From Mycolicibacter hiberniae (lineage in GTDB: Bacteria > Actinomycetota > Actinomycetes > Mycobacteriales > Mycobacteriaceae): a stretch of 64,000 nucleotides of DNA. Position numbers and translations under genes: made by a program. A model generated the notes under the pieces. That model made no database searches. It had not been told where the DNA came from and saw only the letters and a program-made list of their open reading frames with translations. Position 1 is the first letter of the stretch; the number at the start of each line of letters is the position of its first letter. Shown one piece after another: positions 48,174 through 56,921 of the stretch. The stretch covers positions 2,542,001-2,606,000 of the forward strand of contig NZ_AP022609.1 of assembly GCF_010729485.1 (NCBI RefSeq), read 5' to 3'.

Positions 48174-49297
48174 CCCCGCAAAAGTCGCACGTAGGCGGCC
48201 GTCATCTCCAACCGCACGGCCAACACCGCAAGCTGTTGTTCGGCCCGCCCGCTGTGAGGCAGGGCCCCCGGACCGACCGCCGCCTCCTCCACGGCGCCCC
48301 CCGCCAGCGGTACGTCCTCGGCCGCCACCAGATCCACATCATGCATGCCGCTGATCCGGGCAGCCACCACCGTACGCTCGGCGGCCAGTGTCAGGGCCAG
48401 CACCCGCAGCCGGTCGCCGGCCGGACCGTCGATCTGCTCGTCGTGAAAGATGTCGGCGGCATCGTGGCCGCCGGCGGACCGGGCCCGCACCGCGTTCATG
48501 GCATCGGCCAGCCCGGCTGCGGCCACCGTGCTCCGGCCGACCCCCAGCATCACGGCACTGCCGTGGCGGGCCAGTGCCAGGGTGGCCGCGCAGTCACCGG
48601 CCAGCGCAACGTCCCGGCCGACGATGCGGTCCGCCAGAATCTTGGCCGGGTTGGTGAACAGCTCGCGCGCGGCACTGTTGCGCAGCGCCTCGGCGTCGAG
48701 TTCGTCGGCCAGGGCGGCCAGGTCGATCCCGGCACCGGCGTCCTCGCCCTCCAGGGCGTCGAGGATCGCCAGCCCGGCGGCCAGGTAGCGCGGGAGGCCG
48801 AACTCCGCCGGCACCGCGATCCGCGGCTCCAGCACCGCGACGCGCCCAGCGGTGGCGTCGCGCAACGGGCCCTCGTAGGGCGCGACCACCACCACCTGTA
48901 GCCCGCGTCGCACCCCGGCCGCGGCAGCGGCGACCAGCGCCGGATCCCCCGGGTCATCGCCGGCGACCACCAGCACATCCAACGACCCGATCCAGGCCGG
49001 GGTCTCGGCGGCCAGGACCAGCGGTGCGCGGGCCGAGTCGCCGCGCGCTGCGGCCAGCAGGCTGCCGGCCGTTGCGCCGGTGCCGCGGGTGGACAGCCAG
49101 ATAATCGTGCGGGGCGGATAACTGCGGCTCTGCTCGCGCAGCCCGTCCAGAACGCCCTCGTCGACCGCGGCGGCGGTAGCACGCACCTGCGCCCCGGCCA
49201 TCGACGCGGCCCAGAGCACACCGTCGCGGTCAGCGGCCAACAGGGCCTCGGTGTCATCGAGGTCGACGGTGGAGAACGAGCCGGAAAAAGCGGTCAC
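48170..49297 (-). CDS. SIS-type phosphosugar isomerase-like protein (Rv3256c-like)
   Basis: A 375-residue protein with two SIS-like halves. IIWLSTRGTGATAGSLLAAA (about residues 65-84) and LVLAAETPAWIGSLDVLVVA match the sugar-binding SIS fold, and the C-terminal part resembles the phosphoglucose/phosphomannose-isomerase C-terminal domain. It lies between pmmA and manA with 4-base overlaps on both sides, so a role in mannose activation is likely, though M. tuberculosis Rv3256c has no assigned reaction that I know of. It starts with GTG. Confidence 0.85.
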   Translation of the reverse strand: MTAFSGSFSTVDLDDTEALLAADRDGVLWAASMAGAQVRATAAAVDEGVLDGLREQSRSYPPRTIIWLSTRGTGATAGSLLAAARGDSARAPLVLAAETPAWIGSLDVLVVAGDDPGDPALVAAAAAGVRRGLQVVVVAPYEGPLRDATAGRVAVLEPRIAVPAEFGLPRYLAAGLAILDALEGEDAGAGIDLAALADELDAEALRNSAARELFTNPAKILADRIVGRDVALAGDCAATLALARHGSAVMLGVGRSTVAAAGLADAMNAVRARSAGGHDAADIFHDEQIDGPAGDRLRVLALTLAAERTVVAARISGMHDVDLVAAEDVPLAGGAVEEAAVGPGALPHSGRAEQQLAVLAVRLEMTAAYVRLLRG

Positions 49298-50706
49298 GGA
49301 CCCGACTTCTCCGCGGCGGCGACAGCCTCGATCTGCGCCGCGACCTGGGCCACCACTGCGTCCACGGCGGCGGCATCGGGCGCCTCGACGTTAAGCCGCA
49401 ACAACGGCTCGGTGTTGGAGCTGCGCACGTTGAACCAGCGGCCCGCACCCAGGTCGACGGTCACACCGTCGAGGTGGTCGACAGCCACCTGGTCTCCGAA
49501 GGAGGAGACCACGGCGTCCACCAGAACGGACGCCTCGACTCCATCCGTCAGGGTGAAGTTGATCTCGCCCGAGGCCGCATAACGCTGGTAATCGGCCGTC
49601 AGCTCCGACAGCGGTCGTTGCTGTTCACCGAGTGCGGCCAGCACGTGCAGAGCGGCCAGCATGCCCGAGTCCGCTCCCCAGAAGTCCCGGAAGTAGTAGT
49701 GCGCCGAGTGCTCCCCGCCGAAGATGGCCCCGGTCTCGGCCATCAGCGCCTTGATGAAGGAGTGCCCGACCCGCGACCGCAGCGGCGCGCCGCCGCGCTC
49801 GGCCACCAGTTCCGGCACGGCACGCGAGGTGATCAGGTTGTGGATCACCGTGGCGCCGGGCTCGCGGGCCAGCTCGCGGGCGGCCACCAGACCGGTCACC
49901 GCTGACGGCGACACCGGCTCGCCACGCTCGTCGACCACGAAACACCGGTCGGCGTCGCCGTCGAACGCCAGGCCTATATCAGCGCCGCTTTCGCGCACGA
50001 ACGCCTGCAGATCGGTGAGGTTGGCCGGGTCCAGCGGATTGGCCTCGTGGTTGGGAAAGTTGCCGTCGAGTTCGAAATACAGCGGCAGCAGCGTGATCGC
50101 CTCGACCGATCCGAATACCGCCGGCGCGGTGTGGCCGGCCATCCCGTTGCCGGCGTCGACGGCCACTTTGAGCGGACGCAGACCGGAGATGTCGACCAGG
50201 GAGTGCAGGAATGCCGCGTAGTCGGCCAGCACGTCGCGTTCGGTGACGGTGCCGCGCGGCACGGTGCCGTCACCGGCCGTGTCGACACCGGCGATCAGCT
50301 CGTCGCGGATCCGGCCCAGACCGGTGTCGGCACCCACCGGCTTGGCGCCCGCCCGGCACAGCTTGATGCCGTTGTAGGCAGCGGGGTTATGACTGGCGGT
50401 GAACATCGCCCCCGGACAGTCCAGCGCCCCCGAGGCGAAGTAGAGCTGGTCGGTGGAGGCCAGGCCGATCCGGACCACGTCCAGGCCGCGGGCCAGCACG
50501 CCCTCGGCGAAGGCCGCCGACAACAACGGCGAACTGTCCCGCATGTCGTGGCCTATCGCCACCTGCCGGGCGCCTTCCTCGGCCATCAGCCGGGCAAAAG
50601 AGGACCCGACCTCGGTGACGAGGGTTTCATCGATCTCCGAACCGACCAGGCCACGTACGTCGTACGCCTTGATCACACGGTGGACAGCCGCAGCGGGCCG
50701 AGACAT
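49294..50706 (-). CDS. pmmA: Phosphomannomutase/phosphoglucomutase
   Basis: A 470-residue alpha-D-phosphohexomutase (Rv3257c; also called manB in some annotations). Catalytic serine loop MFTASHNPAAYNG, metal loop LAFDGDADRC, sugar-binding GGEHSAHYYF and phosphate-binding RSSNTEPLLRL are intact. It converts mannose-6-P to mannose-1-P for GDP-mannose synthesis by the manB pyrophosphorylase at 55848. It leads the pmmA, Rv3256c-like, manA, CDF, Csb1-like run. Confidence 0.94.
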   Translation of the reverse strand: MSRPAAAVHRVIKAYDVRGLVGSEIDETLVTEVGSSFARLMAEEGARQVAIGHDMRDSSPLLSAAFAEGVLARGLDVVRIGLASTDQLYFASGALDCPGAMFTASHNPAAYNGIKLCRAGAKPVGADTGLGRIRDELIAGVDTAGDGTVPRGTVTERDVLADYAAFLHSLVDISGLRPLKVAVDAGNGMAGHTAPAVFGSVEAITLLPLYFELDGNFPNHEANPLDPANLTDLQAFVRESGADIGLAFDGDADRCFVVDERGEPVSPSAVTGLVAARELAREPGATVIHNLITSRAVPELVAERGGAPLRSRVGHSFIKALMAETGAIFGGEHSAHYYFRDFWGADSGMLAALHVLAALGEQQRPLSELTADYQRYAASGEINFTLTDGVEASVLVDAVVSSFGDQVAVDHLDGVTVDLGAGRWFNVRSSNTEPLLRLNVEAPDAAAVDAVVAQVAAQIEAVAAAEKSGP

Positions 50707-50764
50707 GGACAGGGCTCCTGACGAAGTGGACTCTTGACACTCAAGCCTAGCCCGGAACCTTCGA

Positions 50765-51205
50765 TCAGTCCGACGGGTCTGGCAACACGCGCAGGTGGCC
50801 GCGGCGACGGCCGTTGGTCTTGCCGGGCGGGCCCGGCGGTGCCAGCACGCCGCCCCCGGGCTCCGGGTTGGACGCTCCCCGTGTCGGGGAGTCGCCCGGA
50901 TTGCTGTGGGGGTACCAGCCGCTGGCGGGGGCAGAGCGCCCGGACTCGCGCTCCCGCACCGCCTCGGCGAGCGCGATCAGGTCGTCCTCTTCGGGAGAGA
51001 CCCAGGGGCCGGGGTGGCGGACCAGTTCCCAGCCGCGCGGCGCCGTGATCCGGCCTGCGTGGCTGAAGCACAGGTCCCAGGAATGTGGCTCGGCGGCAGT
51101 CGCCAGTGGGCCGACCACGGCGGTGGAGTCCGAGTAGACGAACGTCAGCGTCGCCACCGCATAGTGCGGACACCCTGGCCGGCAGCAACGGCGGGGAACG
51201 TTCAC
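50765..51205 (-). CDS. DUF3499 protein (Rv3258c-like)
   Basis: A 146-residue protein. The N-terminal half is conserved, with VPRRCCRPGCPHYAVATLTF and WDLCFSHAGRITAPRGWELV supplying Cys/His residues that look like a zinc site. The C-terminal half is Pro/Gly/Ser-rich and low-complexity. The GTG at 51205 is chosen because the conserved part starts there; the frame remains open upstream. It is divergent from the gene at 51296. Unknown function. Confidence 0.82.
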   Translation of the reverse strand: MNVPRRCCRPGCPHYAVATLTFVYSDSTAVVGPLATAAEPHSWDLCFSHAGRITAPRGWELVRHPGPWVSPEEDDLIALAEAVRERESGRSAPASGWYPHSNPGDSPTRGASNPEPGGGVLAPPGPPGKTNGRRRGHLRVLPDPSD

Positions 51206-51282
51206 GCCCGTGAGGCTATCGTGGCCGCCCGCCGCCGCGGCGCCGGACACGCGCAAGGGCCCGGCAGCCTATGCACAACCGT

Positions 51283-51288
51283 TACCAT
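51283..51288 (+). promoter_or_regulatory. -10 element of a probable leaderless transcript (Rv3259-like gene)
   Basis: TACCAT fits the mycobacterial TANNNT -10 and ends 7 bases before the GTG at 51296, so transcription would start at the start codon. There is no ribosome site upstream of that GTG, which supports a leaderless mRNA. Confidence 0.5.
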
Positions 51289-51295
51289 CGTCTGC

Positions 51296-51751
51296 GTGAT
51301 CGCCACGCGCCGCCGACGCCGCGGCCGCGAGCCCCGCGGGCCGCTGCTGCCGCCGACCGTGCCGGGCTGGCGCACCCGGGCGGAGCGGTTCGACATGGCG
51401 GTGCTGGAGGCCTACGAGCCGATCGAGCAGCGCTGGAAGCAACGGTTGAGCACACTGGATGTCGCAGTCGACGAGATCCCGCGGATAGCGCCCAAAGATC
51501 CCGACAGCGTGCAGTGGCCGCCCGAAGTCGTCGCCGACGGACCGGTGCCGCTGGCCCGTTTGATCCCCGCCGGGGTGGATGTTCGCGGAAACTCGACGCG
51601 CGCTCGAGTTCTGTTGTTCCGCAGGCCAATCGAGCAACGGGCAAACGACAGGACCGAACTCGGCGATTTACTGCACGAGATTCTGGTGGCGCTTGTCGCC
51701 ACCTATTTGGATGTTGAACCCTCGGTCATCGACCCGACGATCGACGACTGA
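51296..51751 (+). CDS. Zincin-like metallopeptidase-family protein (Rv3259-like), degenerate
   Basis: A 151-residue protein of the Rv3259 group annotated as a metallopeptidase family. An N-terminal basic stretch (ATRRRRRGREPRG) precedes FDMAVLEAYEPIEQRWKQRL. The expected zinc motif is represented by LLHEILVALVATYLDVEPSV: the HE pair is present but the second zinc His is not, so peptidase activity is doubtful. It lies between DUF3499 (divergent) and whiB2 (convergent), the same order as in M. tuberculosis. Confidence 0.8.
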   Translation: MIATRRRRRGREPRGPLLPPTVPGWRTRAERFDMAVLEAYEPIEQRWKQRLSTLDVAVDEIPRIAPKDPDSVQWPPEVVADGPVPLARLIPAGVDVRGNSTRARVLLFRRPIEQRANDRTELGDLLHEILVALVATYLDVEPSVIDPTIDD

Positions 51752-51773
51752 CCCGCGCTTGCGCCGCTGGGGC

Positions 51774-52160
51774 TCAGATGATGCCGCGCTTGAGGCGCCG
51801 GCGCTCCCGCTCGGACAGCCCACCCCAGATGCCGAACCGCTCATCGTGCGCCAGGGCGTACTCCAGGCACTCGCTGCGAACCGCGCACCGCTGGCAGATC
51901 TTCTTGGCCTCCCGAGTCGAGCCGCCCTTCTCCGGGAAGAACGCCTCGGGGTCGGTCTGCGAGCACAGGGCACGGTCCTGCCACTGCTCGTTGGTGGCCG
52001 TTTCGGGGTCGAACGGGTCGAACTCGTCGTAGGCCTCAGGCTCGGGAACCAGACTCAGATGGGGCCGGCTGGGCATCGCGTCGAGCCCGGTCGGCAAAGC
52101 CATCTCGGCACTGGCGTGCGACGCCACCCCCATCACGCCCCAAAGGTGCTCATAGGACAT
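51774..52160 (-). CDS. whiB2: Iron-sulfur transcription factor WhiB2
   Basis: A 128-residue WhiB protein. The [4Fe-4S] cysteines are in ALCSQTDPEAFFPEKG and KICQRCAVRSEC (C-x2-C-x5-C), followed by the FGIWGGLSERERRRLKRGII turn and basic tail. WhiB2 is essential and linked to septation in mycobacteria. The ATG at 52160 has GGAGG 6 bases upstream. An N-terminal extension of about 45 residues precedes the conserved part. Confidence 0.94.
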   Translation of the reverse strand: MSYEHLWGVMGVASHASAEMALPTGLDAMPSRPHLSLVPEPEAYDEFDPFDPETATNEQWQDRALCSQTDPEAFFPEKGGSTREAKKICQRCAVRSECLEYALAHDERFGIWGGLSERERRRLKRGII

Positions 52161-52509
52161 GCTCCGCCTCCTCACCTGTAGCGCGATCCTGCTTATGTCG
52201 GCCGAATATCGAGATATTCACCATGTCATTCGAACATGTGATCGAATCTCGGTCTGCGACACCGAAATCGGCTGGCCAACCGGGAAAATGACACTAGTGT
52301 GATTAGACACGGGTTGATCAGCGGGGTCAAGCCGCTCGGCCAAATTCCTTACCATCTCGTGATCGATTTCCCACGTGTCCGAGACCGGCGAGTCCTTGTC
52401 ATCTACCCCACACGGGGCCCTCGGCGTGTCTTACCGCGGGCCCGCCGAAGCCGTGCGATGGCAGTCCGCCGCGGCGGGCGCCTGCCCGCCAACGGTACTG
52501 TCGTGCGCT
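52161..52509. promoter_or_regulatory. whiB2-fbiA divergent region with ACACTAGTGT palindrome
   Basis: This 349-bp gap serves whiB2 (left) and fbiA (right). At 52291-52300 is a perfect 10-bp palindrome ACACTAGTGT, followed by GTGTGATTAGACAC with outer GTGT/ACAC. On the minus strand the palindrome contains TAGTGT, a possible -10, 130 bases upstream of whiB2. A long 5' leader for whiB2 is likely. I see no gene in the gap. Confidence 0.4.
52496..52501 (+). promoter_or_regulatory. -10 element of a probable leaderless fbiA transcript
   Basis: TACTGT ends 8 bases before the fbiA GTG at 52510, which has no ribosome site. Spacing and the TANNNT match fit a leaderless start. Confidence 0.5.
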
Positions 52510-53511
52510 GTGAAGGTCACCGTTCTGGTCGGGGGGGTCGGCGGCGCCCGTTTCCTGCTCGGCGTCCAGAAACTGCTGGGTTTGGGCCAATTCGCCGGAT
52601 CCTCAGCCGACAACGGGACCGTTGCGCACGAGTTGACCGCGGTCGTCAACGTCGGCGACGACGCCTGGATGCACGGGGTGCGCATCTGCCCCGACCTGGA
52701 CACCTGCATGTACACCCTCGGCGGCGGCGTGGACCCCGACCGCGGCTGGGGGCACCGGGACGAAACCTGGCACGCCATGGAGGAGTTGGCGCGTTACGGA
52801 ATGCAGCCCGACTGGTTCAGTCTCGGCGACCGGGACCTGGCCACCCATCTCGTCCGCACCCAGGCCCTGCGGGCCGGTTATCCGCTCACAGCTGTGACGT
52901 CGGCGCTGTGTGAGCGCTGGCAACCGGGCGCACACTTGCTGCCGGTCACCAATGACAGCTGCGAAACCCACGTCGTCGTCACCGATCCCGCCGACGGCGC
53001 CCAGCGGGCGATCCACTTCCAGGAGTGGTGGGTGCGCTACCGCGCCCAGGTTCCCACCCACGGGTTCGGCTTCGTGGGCGCAGAGAAGGCTGCCGCCACA
53101 CCGGAAGCCGTCGAGGCCATCACCGGCGCCGACATCGTGCTGGTGGCCCCGTCCAATCCGGTGGTGAGCATCGGCGCCATCCTGGCCGTACCGGGCGTCC
53201 GCTCGGCGCTGCGCTCCACCGCGGCGCCGATCGTCGGCTACTCCCCGATCATCAGCGGAAAACCCTTACGCGGCATGGCCGATACCTGCTTGAGCGTGAT
53301 CGGCCTGGAGTCCACCTCGCGGGCGGTCGGCGAACACTACGGCGCACGCAGCTCGACCGGGATTCTGGACTACTGGCTGGTGCACGAGGGCGAGTCCGAC
53401 GACGCCGACATCCCCGGTATGACTGTTCGCGCCGCTCCCCTGTTGATGACCGACCCGGCGGCGACCGCCGAGATGGTGCGCACCGGAATGGACCTGGCGG
53501 GCGTGCGATGA
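52510..53511 (+). CDS. fbiA: F420 biosynthesis: 2-phospho-L-lactate/phosphoenolpyruvate transferase FbiA
   Basis: A 333-residue CofD-family enzyme joining a phosphoenolpyruvyl- or lactyl-guanosine diphosphate to the deazaflavin Fo, giving (dehydro-)F420-0. [16 protein letters not shown] is the substrate-binding N-terminus; [20 protein letters not shown] and [17 protein letters not shown] are family-conserved. The GTG at 52510 gives the same N-terminus as M. tuberculosis FbiA. It overlaps fbiB as ATGA. Confidence 0.94.
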   Translation: MKVTVLVGGVGGARFLLGVQKLLGLGQFAGSSADNGTVAHELTAVVNVGDDAWMHGVRICPDLDTCMYTLGGGVDPDRGWGHRDETWHAMEELARYGMQPDWFSLGDRDLATHLVRTQALRAGYPLTAVTSALCERWQPGAHLLPVTNDSCETHVVVTDPADGAQRAIHFQEWWVRYRAQVPTHGFGFVGAEKAAATPEAVEAITGADIVLVAPSNPVVSIGAILAVPGVRSALRSTAAPIVGYSPIISGKPLRGMADTCLSVIGLESTSRAVGEHYGARSSTGILDYWLVHEGESDDADIPGMTVRAAPLLMTDPAATAEMVRTGMDLAGVR

Positions 53512-54848
53512 GCGAGCACGGCAGCGCCGCCACAGTCGAGATTCTGCCGGTCACCGGTCTGGGCGAATTCCGGCCGGGTGACGATCTGGCTGCCGCCCTG
53601 GCCGCCGCCGCCCCGTGGCTGGCCGACGGCGACATCGTCGTCGTCACCAGCAAGGTGGTGTCCAAGTGCGAAGGCCGGATAGTCCCGGCACCGCACGACG
53701 CCGAAGCACGCGACGCGCTGCGCCGCCAGCTGGTCGAGGCCGAGGCGGTGCGAGTGCTGGCCCGCAAGGGCCGCACCTGGATCACCGAGAATCGCATCGG
53801 CCTGGTGCAGGCCGCCGCCGGCGTGGACGGCTCGAATGTGGGCTCCGACGAACTGGCGCTGCTGCCGGTGGATCCCGATGCCAGCGCCGCGGCGTTGCGA
53901 GCGGGACTGGCCGAGCGGCTCGGCGTCGCGGTGGCGGTGCTGATCACCGACACCATGGGCCGGGCCTGGCGCAACGGACAGATCGACGTCGCGATCGGGG
54001 CATCCGGTGTGACCGTGCTCAACGGCTACGCCGGTGCCGTCGACCGGCACGGCAACGAGCTGGTGGTCACCGAAGTCGCGGTCGCCGACGAACTCGCCGC
54101 CGCCGCCGACCTGGTCAAGGGCAAGCTCACCGATGTGCCGGTGGCCGTTGTGCGCGGGTTTTCCAGTCCCGACAACGGCTCCACCGCGGCGGCCCTGGTG
54201 CGTTCCGGTTCCGATGACCTGTTCTGGCTGGGCACCGCCGAGGCCATCGAAGTGGGACGAACCCAGGCGCAGTTGCTGCGCCGATCGGTGCGCACATTCA
54301 CTACCGAATCCATTCCGGCGCAACTGATCACCGACGCCATCGCCGAGGCGCTGACGGCCCCCGCGCCACATCACACCCGCCCGGTGCGGTTCGTCTGGCT
54401 GCAGACACCCGGCTTGCGCACGCGCCTGCTGGACGCCATGGCGCAGCGCTGGCGAGCCGATCTGACGGCCGATGGAAAAGCTCCCGAAGCCGTCGAGGCG
54501 CGCGTGGCGCGCGGCCAAATCCTCTACCAGGCACCCGAAGTCATCATTCCGATGATGGTGCCCGACGGCGCCCACCACTATCCCGATGAACACCGCACCG
54601 CAGCTGAGCACACCATGTTCACGGTCGCCGTGGGCGCCGCCGTCCAAGGCCTGCTGGTGGCACTGGCGGTACGCGGCGTCGGCAGCTGCTGGATCGGTTC
54701 CACCATCTTCACCCCGGATCTGGTCCGCGCCCAACTGGATCTGCCGTCCACCTGGGAACCCCTGGGCGCCATAGCCATCGGATACCCGACCGAGCCGCTT
54801 GCGCCCCGCTCCCCGGCCGCCGTCGAGGACCTACTGGTGCGTCGATGA
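53508..54848 (+). CDS. fbiB: F420 gamma-glutamyl ligase/reductase FbiB
   Basis: A 446-residue two-domain enzyme. The N-terminal CofE ligase (about 1-245: [57 protein letters not shown]) adds glutamates to F420. The C-terminal FMN nitroreductase-like domain (about 255-446: [20 protein letters not shown]) reduces dehydro-F420. Fusion and length match the mycobacterial form. It is coupled to fbiA and to the following NUDIX gene by 4-base overlaps. Confidence 0.94.
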   Translation: MSEHGSAATVEILPVTGLGEFRPGDDLAAALAAAAPWLADGDIVVVTSKVVSKCEGRIVPAPHDAEARDALRRQLVEAEAVRVLARKGRTWITENRIGLVQAAAGVDGSNVGSDELALLPVDPDASAAALRAGLAERLGVAVAVLITDTMGRAWRNGQIDVAIGASGVTVLNGYAGAVDRHGNELVVTEVAVADELAAAADLVKGKLTDVPVAVVRGFSSPDNGSTAAALVRSGSDDLFWLGTAEAIEVGRTQAQLLRRSVRTFTTESIPAQLITDAIAEALTAPAPHHTRPVRFVWLQTPGLRTRLLDAMAQRWRADLTADGKAPEAVEARVARGQILYQAPEVIIPMMVPDGAHHYPDEHRTAAEHTMFTVAVGAAVQGLLVALAVRGVGSCWIGSTIFTPDLVRAQLDLPSTWEPLGAIAIGYPTEPLAPRSPAAVEDLLVRR

Positions 54849-55390
54849 CGCTGCACGAATCCGCCGTCGCGACCCTGAGCTCCTGGGCCGCACCCGATTC
54901 CGCGCAGGACGCTCTGCGGCATGCGGTGCTGGCGTTTCTGGCCGCCCGCCCCGATGCGTGCCGGCGCGAATGCGCTGCCGGCCACATCACCGCGTCCGCG
55001 CTGGTGGTAGACCACACCGGCGAGAACACCCTGCTGACGCTGCACCCGCGGGTGGGCCGTTGGCTGCAGCTGGGTGGGCACTGCGAGGAGTCCGACGACG
55101 ACATCACCACGGCCGCCCTGCGCGAGGCCACCGAGGAATCCGGGATCGTCGGCCTGCGGCTGGATCCGCGGTTGGCGGCGGTGCACGTGCATCCCGTGAC
55201 GTGCTCGCTGGGCGTACCGACCCGGCATCTGGATCTGCAGTTCGTGGCGCACGCGCCGGCAGACGCCCAGATCGGGATCAGCGACGAGTCACTGGCACTG
55301 CGCTGGTGGCCGGTGGCGGCGCTGCCACCGGATGCCGACGACGCCTTGGCATACCTGGTGCGGCGGGCCGTCGCGACCCATCGCGCCTGA
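54845..55390 (+). CDS. NUDIX hydrolase
   Basis: A 181-residue NUDIX protein. The box reads [20 protein letters not shown] with EESGI following. REATEESG is intact, but the spacing before it is one residue longer than in the standard box and the first Glu position is Asp, a variant seen in GGHxE-type NUDIX proteins. The substrate is unknown. It is coupled to fbiB (ATGA), which suggests a role with F420 or its precursors. It stands where M. tuberculosis has Rv3263, a DNA methylase. Confidence 0.87.
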   Translation: MTLHESAVATLSSWAAPDSAQDALRHAVLAFLAARPDACRRECAAGHITASALVVDHTGENTLLTLHPRVGRWLQLGGHCEESDDDITTAALREATEESGIVGLRLDPRLAAVHVHPVTCSLGVPTRHLDLQFVAHAPADAQIGISDESLALRWWPVAALPPDADDALAYLVRRAVATHRA

Positions 55391-55400
55391 GCCCGGCGGC

Positions 55401-55757
55401 TCACGGGGAGTCGGTCACCCGCGTCCAGGGCTGGCAGTTCTGCGACTCGAAGGCCTTGACCGTGGCCGGAATGCTCGCATACATCGGCCCGACAGACGTG
55501 TTCGCGGCGACCACATGGTCCTTGGCAGCATCGGGAGTGCTGTAGGTGAACCACGAACACATCGACTCCGGCGTCGGCACGTTGTTGATCCACACACCGA
55601 AGGCCGACCCGGAGCCGCCGGTGCGGTAGAGGCCGGGCTCGATATCGGTGCCGACCTGAAAGACCCCGTTACCCGGAATCGGGTCGAGCGGATCTGCGGC
55701 GGCCGGCGTCGCCATGGCGACTGCGGCGAGGCAGGTGATGAGGACCCTGGTGAACAT
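55401..55757 (-). CDS. Small secreted protein, unknown function
   Basis: A 118-residue exported protein with signal peptide MFTRVLITCLAAVAMATPAA-A. The mature part DIEPGLYRTGGSGSAFGVWI has the look of the short EPGxYxT repeat-like secreted proteins, with two cysteines (SMCSWF, NCQPW). No function is known to me. It is convergent with the NUDIX gene by 10 bases. Confidence 0.7.
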   Translation of the reverse strand: MFTRVLITCLAAVAMATPAAADPLDPIPGNGVFQVGTDIEPGLYRTGGSGSAFGVWINNVPTPESMCSWFTYSTPDAAKDHVVAANTSVGPMYASIPATVKAFESQNCQPWTRVTDSP

Positions 55758-55847
55758 GGCTATGACTATCCACCGTTGACACTGCGGGTACGAAGGAAAA
55801 GTCCGAGAAGGGTGCGCGGTGAGCGCAGAGTCAGCGGGAAAACCGGC

Positions 55848-56921
55848 TCAGACGTCGCTGGAGTAACGGATTCCGCAGTCCGGGATCGACACCCCGGGCC
55901 ACACCCGCGCCCCGCGCAGCAGCTCGCAACGCGCCCCGATGTCGGCGCCGTCACCGATCACCCCGTCGCGGATCAGCGCCCTGGGCCCGATCCGGGCGCC
56001 GAACCCGATGATCGAGCGTTCGATCACGCTGCCCGCCTCGACCTTCACGCCGTCGAAGATCACCGCGCCGTCGAGCCGCGCACCCGGGCCGATCTCGGCG
56101 CCCCGGCCCACCGCGGTACCACCGATCAGCACCGCTCCCGGGGCCACCGATGCGCCGTCGTGCACCAGCGCCTCGCCGCGCCGGCCGCCCAGCGCCGGTG
56201 AGGACGCGATGCCGCGCACCAAATCGGCCGACCCGCGCACAAAGTCCTCGGGTGTGCCCATGTCGCGCCAGTAGCTGGTGTCGACGTAGCCGCAGACCTT
56301 CACGCCGTCGGACAGCAGCGCGGGAAACACCTCGCGCTCCACCGAGACGGGGCGCCCCTGCGGGATACGGTCGATGACCTCCCGCGACATCACGTAGCAA
56401 CCGGCGTTGATCTGGTCGGTCGGCGGATCTTCGGTCTTCTCCAGGAATGCCGTGACCCGCCCGTCGCTGGTGGGTACGCAGCCGAAGGCGCGCGGATCGC
56501 CGACCCGCACCAGATGCAGGGTGGCGTCGGCCTCCTGCTCGCGGTGGTAGTCGTGCAAATCGGTCAGCTCCGCCCCCGACAGCACGTCGCCGTTGAACAC
56601 CATTGCGGTGTCATGGCGAAGCTTGGACGCGACGTTGGCGATTCCACCGCCGGTGCCCAGCGGCTCCTCCTCGGTCACGTAGTCGATCTGCAGGCCCAGT
56701 GTGGCGCCGTCGCCGAACTCCTCGGAGAACACCTCCGGCTTGTAGGACGTGCTCAGGATCACATGCTCGATCCCGGCGGCGGCGATTCGCGACAGGAGAT
56801 GAGTCAGAAACGGCACGCCCGCGGTGGGCAGCATCGGCTTGGGTGCCGAGAGGGTGAGCGGCCGAAGCCGGGTGCCCTTACCCCCGACCAGGACGACCGC
56901 GTCGACTTGGCTCAGTGTCAC
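55848..56921 (-). CDS. manB: Mannose-1-phosphate guanylyltransferase (GDP-mannose pyrophosphorylase)
   Basis: A 357-residue nucleotidyltransferase (Rv3264c; manC in other species). DAVVLVGGKGTRLRPLT with KPMLP is the pyrophosphorylase signature, FNGDVLSG the metal-binding region and AGCYVMSREVIDRIP the sugar site. A left-handed beta-helix follows (about 245-350; ALVHDGASVAPGAVLIGGTA, AEIGPGARLDGAVIF). It makes GDP-mannose for PIM/LM/LAM and glycoproteins. The GTG at 56921 overlaps the wbbL stop. Confidence 0.93.
   Translation of the reverse strand: MTLSQVDAVVLVGGKGTRLRPLTLSAPKPMLPTAGVPFLTHLLSRIAAAGIEHVILSTSYKPEVFSEEFGDGATLGLQIDYVTEEEPLGTGGGIANVASKLRHDTAMVFNGDVLSGAELTDLHDYHREQEADATLHLVRVGDPRAFGCVPTSDGRVTAFLEKTEDPPTDQINAGCYVMSREVIDRIPQGRPVSVEREVFPALLSDGVKVCGYVDTSYWRDMGTPEDFVRGSADLVRGIASSPALGGRRGEALVHDGASVAPGAVLIGGTAVGRGAEIGPGARLDGAVIFDGVKVEAGSVIERSIIGFGARIGPRALIRDGVIGDGADIGARCELLRGARVWPGVSIPDCGIRYSSDV

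Noticed and set aside
50733..50745. CTTGA-CAC-TCAAG hairpin between DUF3499 and pmmA.
   Set aside because: A 5-bp stem is weak and expected by chance; it could equally be part of the pmmA promoter.
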